From NCBI RefSeq assembly GCF_937900395.1, contig NZ_CALCDX010000217.1, positions 1-6,312 on the forward strand: 6,312 nucleotides of DNA, given 5' to 3'. The DNA is from an uncultured Caulobacter sp. (GTDB lineage Bacteria; Pseudomonadota; Alphaproteobacteria; Caulobacterales; Caulobacteraceae). Positions 1 through 6,312 of the stretch are shown here, one piece after another. Under the pieces are notes generated by a model. The model ran no database searches and was not told the DNA's origin. It was given only the letters and a program-made list of their open reading frames with translations. Position numbers and translations under genes: made by a program. Position 1 is the first letter of the stretch, and the number at the start of each line of letters is the position of its first letter.

Positions 1-43
1 GAAACACGCTCACGCCCCCCATCCTCACGGGCAAGAACAGCCT

Positions 44-117
44 GGCGGAGCGGACGGTCGAGCCGAAACGCAAATCAAACCTTACGGTCTCCGGGTTCGC
101 TCGGCCGCTCCGTCGCC
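44..117. repeat. Imperfect inverted repeat, possible 3'-end hairpin of an upstream gene
   Basis: The bases cggagcgg at 46-53 are exactly complementary to ccgctccg at 105-112. The similarity extends outward (ggc at 44-46 against gcc at 115-117, with a small bulge) and weakly inward (cgagccgaa against ttcgctcg). A stem this long around a loop of about 50 nt could be a degenerate intergenic palindrome or a transcription end structure for a gene lying to the left. No T-tract follows on either strand. In GC-rich DNA an 8-bp complementary pair can arise by chance, so this is a weak call. Confidence 0.3.
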
Positions 118-178
118 TCCCCGTCACCTTCAGCGGCCAGCCGCGTGAAGCCGAACAATCACGTCCCCTCCGTTGGCG

Positions 179-283
179 GATGGGGAGGGGTAGGGGTGGG
201 GTGATCTCCAGCGGTCAAGGCCGCGCACCGCCGCCACCTCACCAGTCACCCCATCCCCGGCCCTTCCCCATCAAGGGGAAGGG
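179..283. repeat. GC-rich intergenic inverted repeat with internal hairpin
   Basis: The left arm (179-204) begins gatggggagggg and ends ggggtga. It matches the reverse complement of 246-272, which reads gatggggaagggccgg then ggatggggtga, over most of its length with a few indels. The arms are separated by about 41 nt. The outer part of the right arm also forms a tighter hairpin: cccttcccc (261-269) and ggggaaggg (275-283) are perfect complements around the loop atcaa. I infer a dispersed palindromic intergenic element, a type common in Caulobacter and relatives. It lies outside genes and just before the putative purH promoter, so it may act as a 3'-end or boundary structure. Copy number cannot be judged from this window. 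Confidence 0.55.
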
Positions 284-302
284 GGCTTCAGAGGTCGCCG
301 CA

Positions 303-330
303 TTGACTCCCCCGCTCGCCCCCGTATTTT
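303..330 (+). promoter_or_regulatory. Putative housekeeping promoter of purH
   Basis: TTGACT (303-308) followed after 16 nt by TATTTT (325-330) fits a vegetative sigma-factor promoter. Read against the Caulobacter consensus, it is TTGACTC then 14 nt then GTATTTTC, where the usual -10 is close to GCTANAWC, so the -35 is good and the -10 imperfect. It is one of few AT-containing patches in the intergenic region. Transcription would start near 337, giving a leader of about 100 nt before the purH start. I see no clear operator or riboswitch in that leader. The call rests on motif match and position only. Confidence 0.4.
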
Positions 331-440
331 CCGCCCCGTTCGAGTGACTGGCGTTGAAGGTGGGCGACCACCGGGGAGCTCGATACGCATAAGCCGCGCG
401 CCTGGGCTCCCATTTCCGACCACGAAACCTGGAGTCCGCC

Positions 441-2030
441 GTGCCCGCCGCCCCCGACTATCCGTCCGCCCCCGATCTCGTCGCGCCTGCGCGCGCCCTG
501 CTGTCGGTCTCCGACAAGACCGGCCTGGTCGAGGCCGCCAAGACGCTGCACGAGGCCGGGGTCGAGCTGGTCTCGACCGGCGGCACCAAGGCCGCGATCG
601 CCGCGGCCGGAATCCCGGTCAAGGACGTCTCGGACTTGACCGGCTTCCCCGAGATGATGGACGGCCGCGTGAAGACCCTGCACCCGGTGGTGCACGGCGG
701 GCTTCTCGGCGTTCGGGATGCTCCCGAACATGCGCGAGCCATGGCCGATCACGGCATCGGCGGCATCGATATCCTGTACGTGAATCTCTATCCGTTCGAG
801 GCGACCGTCGCGAAGGGCGGGTCCTACGCCGAGTGCGTCGAGAATATCGACATCGGCGGCCCAGCCATGATCCGCTCGGCGGCGAAGAACCACGGTTATG
901 TCGCCGTCTGCACCGATCCGAGCGATCTGGCCGACGTGCTGGAGGCCCTGAAGGCCGGCGGGACGACCCTGGCGCTGCGCCAGACCCTGGCGGCCCGCGC
1001 CTACGCCCGCACGGCGGCCTATGACGCGGCGATCTCGGCCTGGTTCGCCCAGGCGCTCGGCCAGGACTTCCCGGCCCGCAAGTCGATCGCCGGCGAGCTG
1101 CGCCAGACCATGCGCTATGGCGAGAACCCGCACCAGAAGGCGGCCTTCTATACGTTCCCCAACCCGCGCCCGGGCGTGGCCACGGCCAAGCAGCTGCAGG
1201 GCAAGGAGCTTTCCTACAACAACATCAACGACACCGACGCGGCCTTCGAGCTGATCGCCGAGTTCGACCCGGCCCAGGGCCCGGCGGTGGCGATCATCAA
1301 GCACGCCAATCCGTGCGGCGTGGCGGTCGGCGCGACCCAGCGCGAGGCCTATGAGCGGGCGCTCGCCTGCGACCCGACCTCGGCCTTCGGCGGCATCGTG
1401 GCGGTCAATTCGCGGCTGACCCGCGAGGCGGCCGAGGCCATGGTCGAGATCTTCACCGAGGTGGTGATCGCCCCCGAGGCCGACGAGGACGCCGTGGCCG
1501 TCTTCGCCGCCAAGAAGAACCTGCGCCTGCTGGTCACCGGCGGCCTGCCCGATCCGCTGTCGACCGGCGACACCTTCAAGAGCGTGGCCGGCGGCTTCCT
1601 CGTTCAATCTCGTGATGACGCGCGGATCAAAGCGTCGGACCTGAAGATCGTGACCAAGCGCCAGCCGACCGAGGAAGAAGTGCGCGACATGCTGTTCGCC
1701 TTCACGGTCGGCAAGCACGTCAAGTCCAACGCCATCGTCTACGCCCGCGCCGGCCAGACCCTGGGCGTGGGCGCCGGCCAGATGAACCGCAAGGACTCGG
1801 CCCGGATCGCCGCCCTTCGAGCGGCTGATTTTGGCCTGGACCTCCGGGGGTGCGCCTGCGCCTCGGAAGCCTTCTTCCCGTTCGCCGACGGCCTGATCCA
1901 GGCGGCGGAAGCGGGCGCGACGGCGATCATCCAGCCGGGCGGCTCGATGCGCGACGCCGAGGTGATCGAGGCGGCTGACAAGCTGGGCCTGACCATGGCC
2001 TTCACCGGCGTGCGGGTGTTCAGGCACTAG
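441..2030 (+). CDS. purH: Bifunctional AICAR formyltransferase / IMP cyclohydrolase PurH
   Basis: PurH catalyses the last two steps of de novo purine synthesis in the cytoplasm: formyl transfer from 10-formyltetrahydrofolate to AICAR, then ring closure to IMP. The 529-residue length is normal for the family. The N-terminal IMP cyclohydrolase domain (about 15-200) shows LLSVSDKTGL (20-29), VSTGGT (44-49), MMDGRVKTLHP (72-82) and NIDIGGPAMIRSAAKN (135-150). The formyltransferase domain follows, with RYGENPHQKAAFY (225-237), the catalytic Lys-His pair in IIKHANPCG (K287, H288), DPTSAFGG (311-318) and KSNAIV (428-433), ending in FTGVRVFRH as is typical. I chose the GTG start at 441 because GGAG (431-434) lies 6 nt upstream and the N-terminus before the first conserved block is short, as in alphaproteobacterial homologues. 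A hydrolase gene follows closely and is probably co-transcribed. Nothing looks damaged. Confidence 0.97.
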   Translation: MPAAPDYPSAPDLVAPARALLSVSDKTGLVEAAKTLHEAGVELVSTGGTKAAIAAAGIPVKDVSDLTGFPEMMDGRVKTLHPVVHGGLLGVRDAPEHARAMADHGIGGIDILYVNLYPFEATVAKGGSYAECVENIDIGGPAMIRSAAKNHGYVAVCTDPSDLADVLEALKAGGTTLALRQTLAARAYARTAAYDAAISAWFAQALGQDFPARKSIAGELRQTMRYGENPHQKAAFYTFPNPRPGVATAKQLQGKELSYNNINDTDAAFELIAEFDPAQGPAVAIIKHANPCGVAVGATQREAYERALACDPTSAFGGIVAVNSRLTREAAEAMVEIFTEVVIAPEADEDAVAVFAAKKNLRLLVTGGLPDPLSTGDTFKSVAGGFLVQSRDDARIKASDLKIVTKRQPTEEEVRDMLFAFTVGKHVKSNAIVYARAGQTLGVGAGQMNRKDSARIAALRAADFGLDLRGCACASEAFFPFADGLIQAAEAGATAIIQPGGSMRDAEVIEAADKLGLTMAFTGVRVFRH

Positions 2031-2048
2031 AGGCCTCATGGGGTGAAC

Positions 2049-2801
2049 ATGGACAGCGCCGCCTGGGGCGAGCAGATCGCCCGCCACTCCCGGGTGTTCA
2101 AGCCGGAAGGGCCCGGGCCCTTTCCGGTGGCGCTGATCCTGCACGGCTGCGGCGGCAAGACGCCGTTCCTCGAGGTCTATGCGAAGACCGCCGTGGCGGC
2201 GGGCTGGGCGGCCGTGGTGGTCGACTCGTTCCTGCCGCGCGGGGTCTCCAGCCTCGACGCCAAGCTGACGGTCTGCACCGGCCTGCGGGTGCGGGGCCCG
2301 CAGCGGGCGGGCGACGTCTTCGCCATGCTGGCCTGGCTGGAGGGGCAGGCCTGGGCCGACGCCTCGCGCCTCTTCCTGGCCGGCTGGAGCCACGGCGGCT
2401 GGACGATCATGGACGCCTATGCGCTGGGCGAGCGGGCCGCGGCGATCACCCGCGTGTCTGACGCCGACCCGGCGAGGCTGCGCTCGGTCGTGAAGGGCGC
2501 ACTGCTGGTCTATCCCTATGCTGGCTATCCGGCCCTGACGACCCGCCACGGCTGGGGCCAGGCGCCGCCGCCGGTCTGGTCGGTGCTGGCCGGAAGGGAT
2601 CAGGTGGTCGGCTGGAAGGCGCCCAAGCTGGCCCTTGATCGTCTGGCGCGCGACGGGCTGAGCGTCGACCAGATGTTCCTGCCCGACGCCACCCACGCCT
2701 TCGACGACGATCGGGCCAACGACCCAAGGGCGCGCTATCGCCCGGACCTGTTCCAGCAGGTTCAGGCCTATTTCACCGACGCCCTGAAGGCCTGCGGCTA
2801 G
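2049..2801 (+). CDS. Dienelactone hydrolase family alpha/beta hydrolase
   Basis: This is a 250-residue alpha/beta-hydrolase of the dienelactone hydrolase type; the substrate is unknown. Early landmarks are VALILHGCGG (27-36, strand plus oxyanion-hole loop), followed by AAVVVDSFLPRG. The nucleophile elbow is GWSHGG with Ser114. The acid is probably Asp184 in LAGRDQVV, and the base is His216 in DATHAFDDD, so a full Ser-Asp-His triad is present. Classical dienelactone hydrolase has a Cys nucleophile; Ser here points to a related esterase or hydrolase. There is no signal peptide, so it is probably cytoplasmic. I favour ATG 2049 because GGGGTGA (2040-2046) precedes it at good spacing. GTG 2043, in frame, would add two residues. 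It begins 18 nt after the purH stop on the same strand, consistent with one transcript, but no shared pathway is evident. Its stop overlaps that of the convergent DUF418 gene. Confidence 0.85.
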   Translation: MDSAAWGEQIARHSRVFKPEGPGPFPVALILHGCGGKTPFLEVYAKTAVAAGWAAVVVDSFLPRGVSSLDAKLTVCTGLRVRGPQRAGDVFAMLAWLEGQAWADASRLFLAGWSHGGWTIMDAYALGERAAAITRVSDADPARLRSVVKGALLVYPYAGYPALTTRHGWGQAPPPVWSVLAGRDQVVGWKAPKLALDRLARDGLSVDQMFLPDATHAFDDDRANDPRARYRPDLFQQVQAYFTDALKACG

Positions 2802-3994
2802 ACCGCGACCAGCGCGGGTCGACGAAGCGGCGAGGGACCGCGATAGAGGCGCCGCCAGACCCACTCCAGCGGCCCCATCTCGAAGCGGTCCAGCCACCAC
2901 CGCGACCACAGGATCTGGACGATCCAGATCCCGACCGTGATCGCCGCCAGCCCTGGCCGATCGACCTCGCCATGCAGGCCAAGGCCTCGACCGCCGTAGA
3001 AGATGAAGGTCATGATCAGCGACTGGGCCAGATAGTTGGTGAAGGCCATCCGTCCGACCGGCGCCAGGGCGCGCGGGATCGCCGACCAGACCTTGGAGCG
3101 GGCGGCGAACACCATCAGGGCGACATAGGCCAGCGTCGTGGGCGGGGCCAGCGCCCACTGGATCCCCACCGCGACCATGCCAAGGCCCCTCGGCAGGCCC
3201 ATCGCCGCCTGGGCGACGAACAGCGCGCCGATCAGGGCCGAGGCGAGGAGACCCCAGACTAGCAGCCGTCGATAGGTCCGATCGGAGGCCTCGCCGGTCA
3301 GGACGCCGGTCTTGAACGCGCCCAGGCCGATCATCATCAGCGCCGAGGTCATGACGAAGATCAGCGGCTCGCCGGGCAGGAAGGCGAGGCGGTCCTTGGC
3401 GTTCTGGATCAGCGACTGCAGGAAGCTCCCGCCATACTGGACTTCGGCCGCCCTGGCCTTCGCCAGCTCCTGGGCGGTCTCCAGCGCTTGCTGGGCGGCG
3501 TCTTTGGGCATGGAGGCCGCCATGCTCAGGCCGACAACGGCCAGCAGACTGACGACAAGCCAGATCGAGAGCCCGGTCCGGATCAGCTTCCGCGCCGACC
3601 AGGACCGCGTGAGCATCACCGCGAAGCCGGCCAGGGCGTAGCTCAGCAGCACGTCGCCGTACCAGATGAGAAAGCCGTGCAGCAGCCCGAACACGACCAT
3701 CCAGACGAGCCGCCGGCGCAGGATCGCGCCGCGCTCCAGGTCCGATCGCTCGCCGCCGACCAGGAAAATCGACACGCCGAACAGCATGGCGAACAGGGTC
3801 ACGAACTTGCGCTGGAACAGCCACTGGGTGACGACCCAGACCGACAGGGTGGCCGCGCCGGTCCCGTGCGGCCAGTGAGCGGCCGACTCGGCCAGCATTG
3901 GCGGGACGGCGAAGTCCGGCGCGTTGCACAGCAGGATGCCCAGCACGCCCAGGCCGCGCAGGGCGTCCAGCAGAACGATCCGGTCCTTGGTCAT
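2798..3994 (-). CDS. DUF418 family (YeiB-like) integral membrane protein
   Basis: This 398-residue polytopic inner-membrane protein has the landmarks of the DUF418/YeiB family, whose molecular function is not established. The N-terminus reads RIVLLDALRGLGVLGILL (residues 5-22), the usual family opening with D10, R13 and G14. FQRKFVTLFAMLFG (60-73) and the block around RRRLVWMVVFGLLHG and WYGDVLLSYA (93-120) follow. The C-terminal DUF418 signature is GRMAFTNYLAQS (314-325), with FYGG soon after, and RFEMGPLEWVWR (370-381). Hydrophobic runs near 9-24, 47-80, 95-111, 114-130, 143-161, 210-228, 245-265, 272-298, 318-335 and 350-366 suggest about ten membrane passes. A soluble, Ala/Gln/Glu-rich stretch at about 162-205 lies between passes. 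The ATG start has GGGGA 5 nt upstream. It lies 66 nt downstream of the glutamate dehydrogenase gene on the same strand, with a hairpin between, so it may be only partly co-transcribed. It is full length with no sign of damage. Confidence 0.9.
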   Translation of the reverse strand: MTKDRIVLLDALRGLGVLGILLCNAPDFAVPPMLAESAAHWPHGTGAATLSVWVVTQWLFQRKFVTLFAMLFGVSIFLVGGERSDLERGAILRRRLVWMVVFGLLHGFLIWYGDVLLSYALAGFAVMLTRSWSARKLIRTGLSIWLVVSLLAVVGLSMAASMPKDAAQQALETAQELAKARAAEVQYGGSFLQSLIQNAKDRLAFLPGEPLIFVMTSALMMIGLGAFKTGVLTGEASDRTYRRLLVWGLLASALIGALFVAQAAMGLPRGLGMVAVGIQWALAPPTTLAYVALMVFAARSKVWSAIPRALAPVGRMAFTNYLAQSLIMTFIFYGGRGLGLHGEVDRPGLAAITVGIWIVQILWSRWWLDRFEMGPLEWVWRRLYRGPSPLRRPALVAV

Positions 3995-4012
3995 CGACGT
4001 CCCCGCGAAGCC

Positions 4013-4046
4013 CCCACGCCGCGAGCCTGCCTCGCTCCGGCGTGGG
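4013..4046 (-). terminator. Hairpin between the glutamate dehydrogenase and DUF418 genes
   Basis: A perfect 9-bp stem, cccacgccg (4013-4021) with cggcgtggg (4038-4046), encloses a second short stem, cgag (4022-4025) with ctcg (4031-4034). It begins 14 nt after the glutamate dehydrogenase stop codon on the minus strand. No T-run follows in that direction (next bases gggcttcgcgg), so it is not a classical intrinsic terminator. It may protect the 3' end of the dehydrogenase mRNA, or allow partial termination before the DUF418 gene, whose ribosome binding site lies just beyond the stem and stays free. Confidence 0.55.
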
Positions 4047-4060
4047 ATGCAATCACGGGG

Positions 4061-6312
4061 TTAGGCGGCCGAAAGCTCGCGCAGGGCGGCGTTGGCGATC
4101 GTCAGCTTGGCGAAGGTCCAGCCGCCGCCGGCCTGCTCGATCTCCTCGATCGTCTGCTTGACCGTCCGCGGCAGGTCGCCGCGCAGGGAGGCCCACGAGC
4201 TGATCGCCGCCTTGGTTCCCGCCTCGTCCTCGCCCGCCTGAGCGTTGGCGGCGAACTTGAGGACGGTTTGGGTGATCGCGGCCTGCTCGCCGAGCATGTC
4301 TTCGATCAGGCGGCGGACCGCCAGGCGCTCGAAGCTGTCGCCGCCGACGAAGGCCCCGGCCGCCGCCCGCAGGCGGTCGAAGCCGAAGGCCGCGCCGACC
4401 TGGTGATACAGGCGGGCGACATTCTCGACGCTCCAGCTGGAGGCGTTGGCCAGATCGACCAGATCGGCGGCGGTGGTCAGCGGCTGCAGCGCCGCGACGG
4501 CCTGGGCCAGGGCGTCCGGAGCGCCGTCGGCAATGTAGGCCTTGGCGCGCTTGGCCACCGCCTTCTGCTCGAACGGCGACAGGATGGCGGGCGTCTGGCC
4601 GCGCAGCTTGGCGACCGACGGGCCGTAAGCCTCGACCAGCGCCTTGACGCTGGACTTGTCGCGGAACGCCCGGCGCGCCAGCCAGAAGCTCAGGCTGCGC
4701 AGGGCGTAGGCCAGGGCCTTGCAGAGCGCCGTCTGGCCATCGGCGGACGCCTTGTTGTCGAGCGCGCCCACCTGATCCCACAGGGCGTCGATCCCCAGGA
4801 TCTCGCGGGCGGCCGTGAAGCCGACGACCACGGCCGCGATATCCGAGCTGGCGGCGGCCTTCAGGCGGCTGGCGAAGGTCGGGCCGCACATGTTGACCAT
4901 CTGGTTGCCGACCACCGTGGCGATGATCTCGCGCTTCAGGCGATGCTTCTGCATGGCGTCGGCGTACTTGCCCAGCGCCTTGGGGAAGTAGCCCTGCAGG
5001 GTGGCTTCGAACCAGGGATCGTCCGGCGCCGACGAGGCGACGATCTCGTCGAACAGATCGAGCTTGCCATAGGCCAGCAGCACCGCCAGCTCCGGACGGG
5101 TCAGGCCCTTGCCGGCCGCCTTGCGCTCCAGAAGCGCCGTATTGGTCGGCAGACCTTCGACGCGACGGTCCAGGCGGCCGCGGTGCTCCAGGTCGACCAT
5201 GTAGCGGATCTGGGCGTCGACCTCCGAGACGGCGTCGCTCTCCAGCAGGGTCAGGGCCAGGGTCTGATCGTAATTGTGCTCCAGAACGTGATGGGCCACG
5301 TCGTCGGTCATCGAGGCCAGCAGCGTGTTGCGGTCGGGGCGGGTCAGTTCGCCGCCGCGCTCCAGGATGCCGGTCAGGATCTTGATGTTGACCTCGTGGT
5401 CGGAGCTGTCGACGCCGGCCGAGTTGTCGATGGCGTCGGTGTTGAGCCGAACACCGTTCTCAGCGGCTTCGATGCGGCCGAGCTGGGTGAGGCCGAGATT
5501 GCCGCCCTCACCCACGACCTTGCAGCGCAACTGGGCTCCCGTCACGCGGATCGGGTCGTTGGCCTTGTCCCCCACTTCGGCGTCCGTCTCAGAACTGGCT
5601 CGCACGTAGGTGCCGATCCCGCCGTTCCACAGCAGATCGACGGGCGCCTGCAGGATCGCATGGAGCAGGTCGTTGGGGGTCATGCTCTTCACGGAGTCCT
5701 CGAGACCGAGGGCTTTGCGAACCTGCTTGCTGATCGGGATCGACTTCAAGGACCGGGAATACACCCCACCGCCGGCACTGATCAGGTCCTGGTTGTAGTC
5801 CTGCCAGCTCGACCGTGACAACTCGAACAGCCGCTTGCGCTCCTGGAAACCGACCGCCGGGTCAGGCGTGGGGTCGAGGAAGACGTCCCGATGGTCGAAC
5901 GCCGCGACCAGGCCGATGTGCTCGGACAGCAACATGCCGTTGCCGAACACGTCCCCGCTCATGTCCCCGATGCCGACCACCGTGAAGTCCTCGCTCTGGG
6001 TGTCCACACCCATCTCGAGGAAGTGCCGCTTCACCGACTCCCAGGCTCCACGCGCGGTGATCCCCATGGCCTTGTGGTCGTAGCCGACCGAGCCACCGGA
6101 GGCGAAGGCGTCGCCGAGCCAGAACCCGTACTCCTGCGCCTTGCCGTTCGCGATGTCGGAGAACGACGCGGTCCCCTTGTCGGCGGCGACGACGAGGTAG
6201 GTGTCGTCACCGTCGCGACGGTGCAGATCCGGTGGCGGTACGACCTCACCGTGCACCAGATTGTCGGTCAGGTCGAGAAGGCCGCTGATGAAGGTCTTGT
6301 AGCAGGCGATGC
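4061..6312 (-). CDS. NAD-specific glutamate dehydrogenase, large (about 180 kDa) class, 3' part; apparently mosaic
   Basis: This enzyme oxidatively deaminates glutamate to 2-oxoglutarate and ammonia with NAD, feeding amino-acid carbon into the TCA cycle. Only the C-terminal 749 residues are here. The family is typically about 1,600 residues, so the regulatory N-terminal half lies beyond 6312. The frame reads through the window edge (first residues IACYKTFISGLLDLTDN); a GTG at 6256 is internal, not a start. Numbered from the edge, the catalytic core shows LVVAADKGTASFSD with the conserved Lys45, FWLGDAFASGGS, and the nucleotide-binding loop VVGIGDMSGDVFGNG (111-125). NGGIGTYV, KVVGEGGNLG and NTDAIDNSAGVD follow. 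The rest is the helical C-terminal region, ending ALRELSAA. Residues 1 to about 290 resemble actinobacterial enzymes with mixed CTC/TTG/CTG leucines; from about 310 on it is Caulobacter-like with nearly all CTG. The family call is firm, but the unity of this gene in one genome is doubtful. Confidence 0.93.
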   Translation of the reverse strand, partial: IACYKTFISGLLDLTDNLVHGEVVPPPDLHRRDGDDTYLVVAADKGTASFSDIANGKAQEYGFWLGDAFASGGSVGYDHKAMGITARGAWESVKRHFLEMGVDTQSEDFTVVGIGDMSGDVFGNGMLLSEHIGLVAAFDHRDVFLDPTPDPAVGFQERKRLFELSRSSWQDYNQDLISAGGGVYSRSLKSIPISKQVRKALGLEDSVKSMTPNDLLHAILQAPVDLLWNGGIGTYVRASSETDAEVGDKANDPIRVTGAQLRCKVVGEGGNLGLTQLGRIEAAENGVRLNTDAIDNSAGVDSSDHEVNIKILTGILERGGELTRPDRNTLLASMTDDVAHHVLEHNYDQTLALTLLESDAVSEVDAQIRYMVDLEHRGRLDRRVEGLPTNTALLERKAAGKGLTRPELAVLLAYGKLDLFDEIVASSAPDDPWFEATLQGYFPKALGKYADAMQKHRLKREIIATVVGNQMVNMCGPTFASRLKAAASSDIAAVVVGFTAAREILGIDALWDQVGALDNKASADGQTALCKALAYALRSLSFWLARRAFRDKSSVKALVEAYGPSVAKLRGQTPAILSPFEQKAVAKRAKAYIADGAPDALAQAVAALQPLTTAADLVDLANASSWSVENVARLYHQVGAAFGFDRLRAAAGAFVGGDSFERLAVRRLIEDMLGEQAAITQTVLKFAANAQAGEDEAGTKAAISSWASLRGDLPRTVKQTIEEIEQAGGGWTFAKLTIANAALRELSAA
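5380..5446 (-). other. Putative chimeric junction inside the glutamate dehydrogenase gene
   Basis: The change of sequence character falls here, over the codons for NTDAIDNSAGVD through HEVNIKIL, the most conserved part of the family. On the upstream side (higher coordinates) the last actinobacterial-looking segment is GRIEAAENGVRL, with a CTC leucine at 5444-5446. On the downstream side the first Caulobacter-looking segment is TGILERGGELTR, with only CTG leucines. The frame is kept exactly, with no insertion or mobile-element trace at the switch. This fits joining of two sequences through shared identical bases, either by an assembler or by homologous recombination. Confidence 0.6.

Larger units (their letters stand above)
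1..440. other. Intergenic region upstream of purH, no convincing gene
   Basis: This 440-base stretch has no coding sequence I can support. One forward frame (3-347) is open without a stop, but it has no recognisable motif and its second half runs through a G/C-rich inverted repeat, giving low-complexity Pro/Arg/Gly residues. An upstream gene's 3' end reaching into the first bases cannot be excluded. The region holds an imperfect inverted repeat (about 44-117), a GC-rich inverted repeat (179-272) with an overlapping compact hairpin (261-283), a promoter-like sequence (303-330), and the purH leader with a GGAG ribosome binding site at 431-434. Confidence 0.6.

Noticed and set aside
3..347. Stop-free forward frame across the intergenic region, possibly the end of an upstream gene
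   Set aside because: It has no recognisable protein motif, passes through the palindromic repeat, and stop-free frames of this length are common in such GC-rich DNA.
338..440. Possible riboswitch in the purH leader
   Set aside because: I could not recognise a purine or other known aptamer core in these roughly 100 bases.
288..4052. A 1,254-residue open frame on the minus strand opposite purH and the hydrolase and in another frame of the DUF418 gene
   Set aside because: It overlaps three well-supported genes. Its protein is Arg/Gly/Ala/Asp-rich with no family motif, as expected from frames left open by GC-rich codon bias.
3488..5818. A 776-residue open frame on the plus strand opposite the DUF418 and dehydrogenase genes
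   Set aside because: It runs antisense to two clear genes, has a Gln/Gly/Arg-rich low-complexity composition and shows no recognisable domain; a codon-bias artefact.
6254..6256. GTG as start codon of the dehydrogenase
   Set aside because: The frame continues upstream with conserved family sequence (FISGLLDLTDN) to the window edge, so this GTG encodes an internal valine.

Overview
The window is high-GC DNA. From position 1 to about 5,380 it looks like the chromosome of an alphaproteobacterium of the Caulobacter type. The support is protein-sequence character, near-exclusive CTG for leucine, and the GC-rich intergenic inverted repeat upstream of purH. The genes there are ordinary housekeeping genes. 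I saw no phage, IS element, CRISPR array, tRNA or rRNA.

Layout. Positions 1-440 carry no convincing gene: an imperfect inverted repeat, a second GC-rich inverted repeat ending in a compact hairpin, and a promoter-like sequence ahead of purH. purH (441-2030, +) encodes the bifunctional enzyme for the last two steps of purine synthesis to IMP. It is followed after about 18 nt by a dienelactone-hydrolase-type alpha/beta hydrolase (2049-2801, +), probably co-transcribed. That gene meets a DUF418 membrane protein gene (2798-3994, -) tail to tail, with the two stop codons sharing the bases ctag. Upstream of the DUF418 gene on the same strand lies a hairpin (4013-4046). Beyond it is the 3' part of a very large NAD-specific glutamate dehydrogenase gene (4061 to beyond 6312, -), whose N-terminal half lies outside the window.

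Main oddity. The glutamate dehydrogenase reading frame is continuous but appears mosaic. The part from about 5,445 to 6,312 (catalytic and nucleotide-binding core) reads like an actinobacterial enzyme, close to the Nocardioides/Streptomyces type. It also has a different leucine codon habit: by hand count 11 of 28 leucines are CTG. The part from about 5,385 down to 4,061 reads like Caulobacter; 19 of its first 21 leucines are CTG. The switch falls in the most conserved stretch of the family (NTDAIDNSAGVD to HEVNIKIL). That is where two unrelated genomes could share enough identical bases to be joined wrongly by an assembler. I consider an assembly chimera the best explanation and in vivo intragenic recombination the alternative.

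Functionally the genes do not form one system: purine synthesis, an uncharacterised hydrolase, an uncharacterised inner-membrane protein, and glutamate catabolism. I found no convincing undescribed system.
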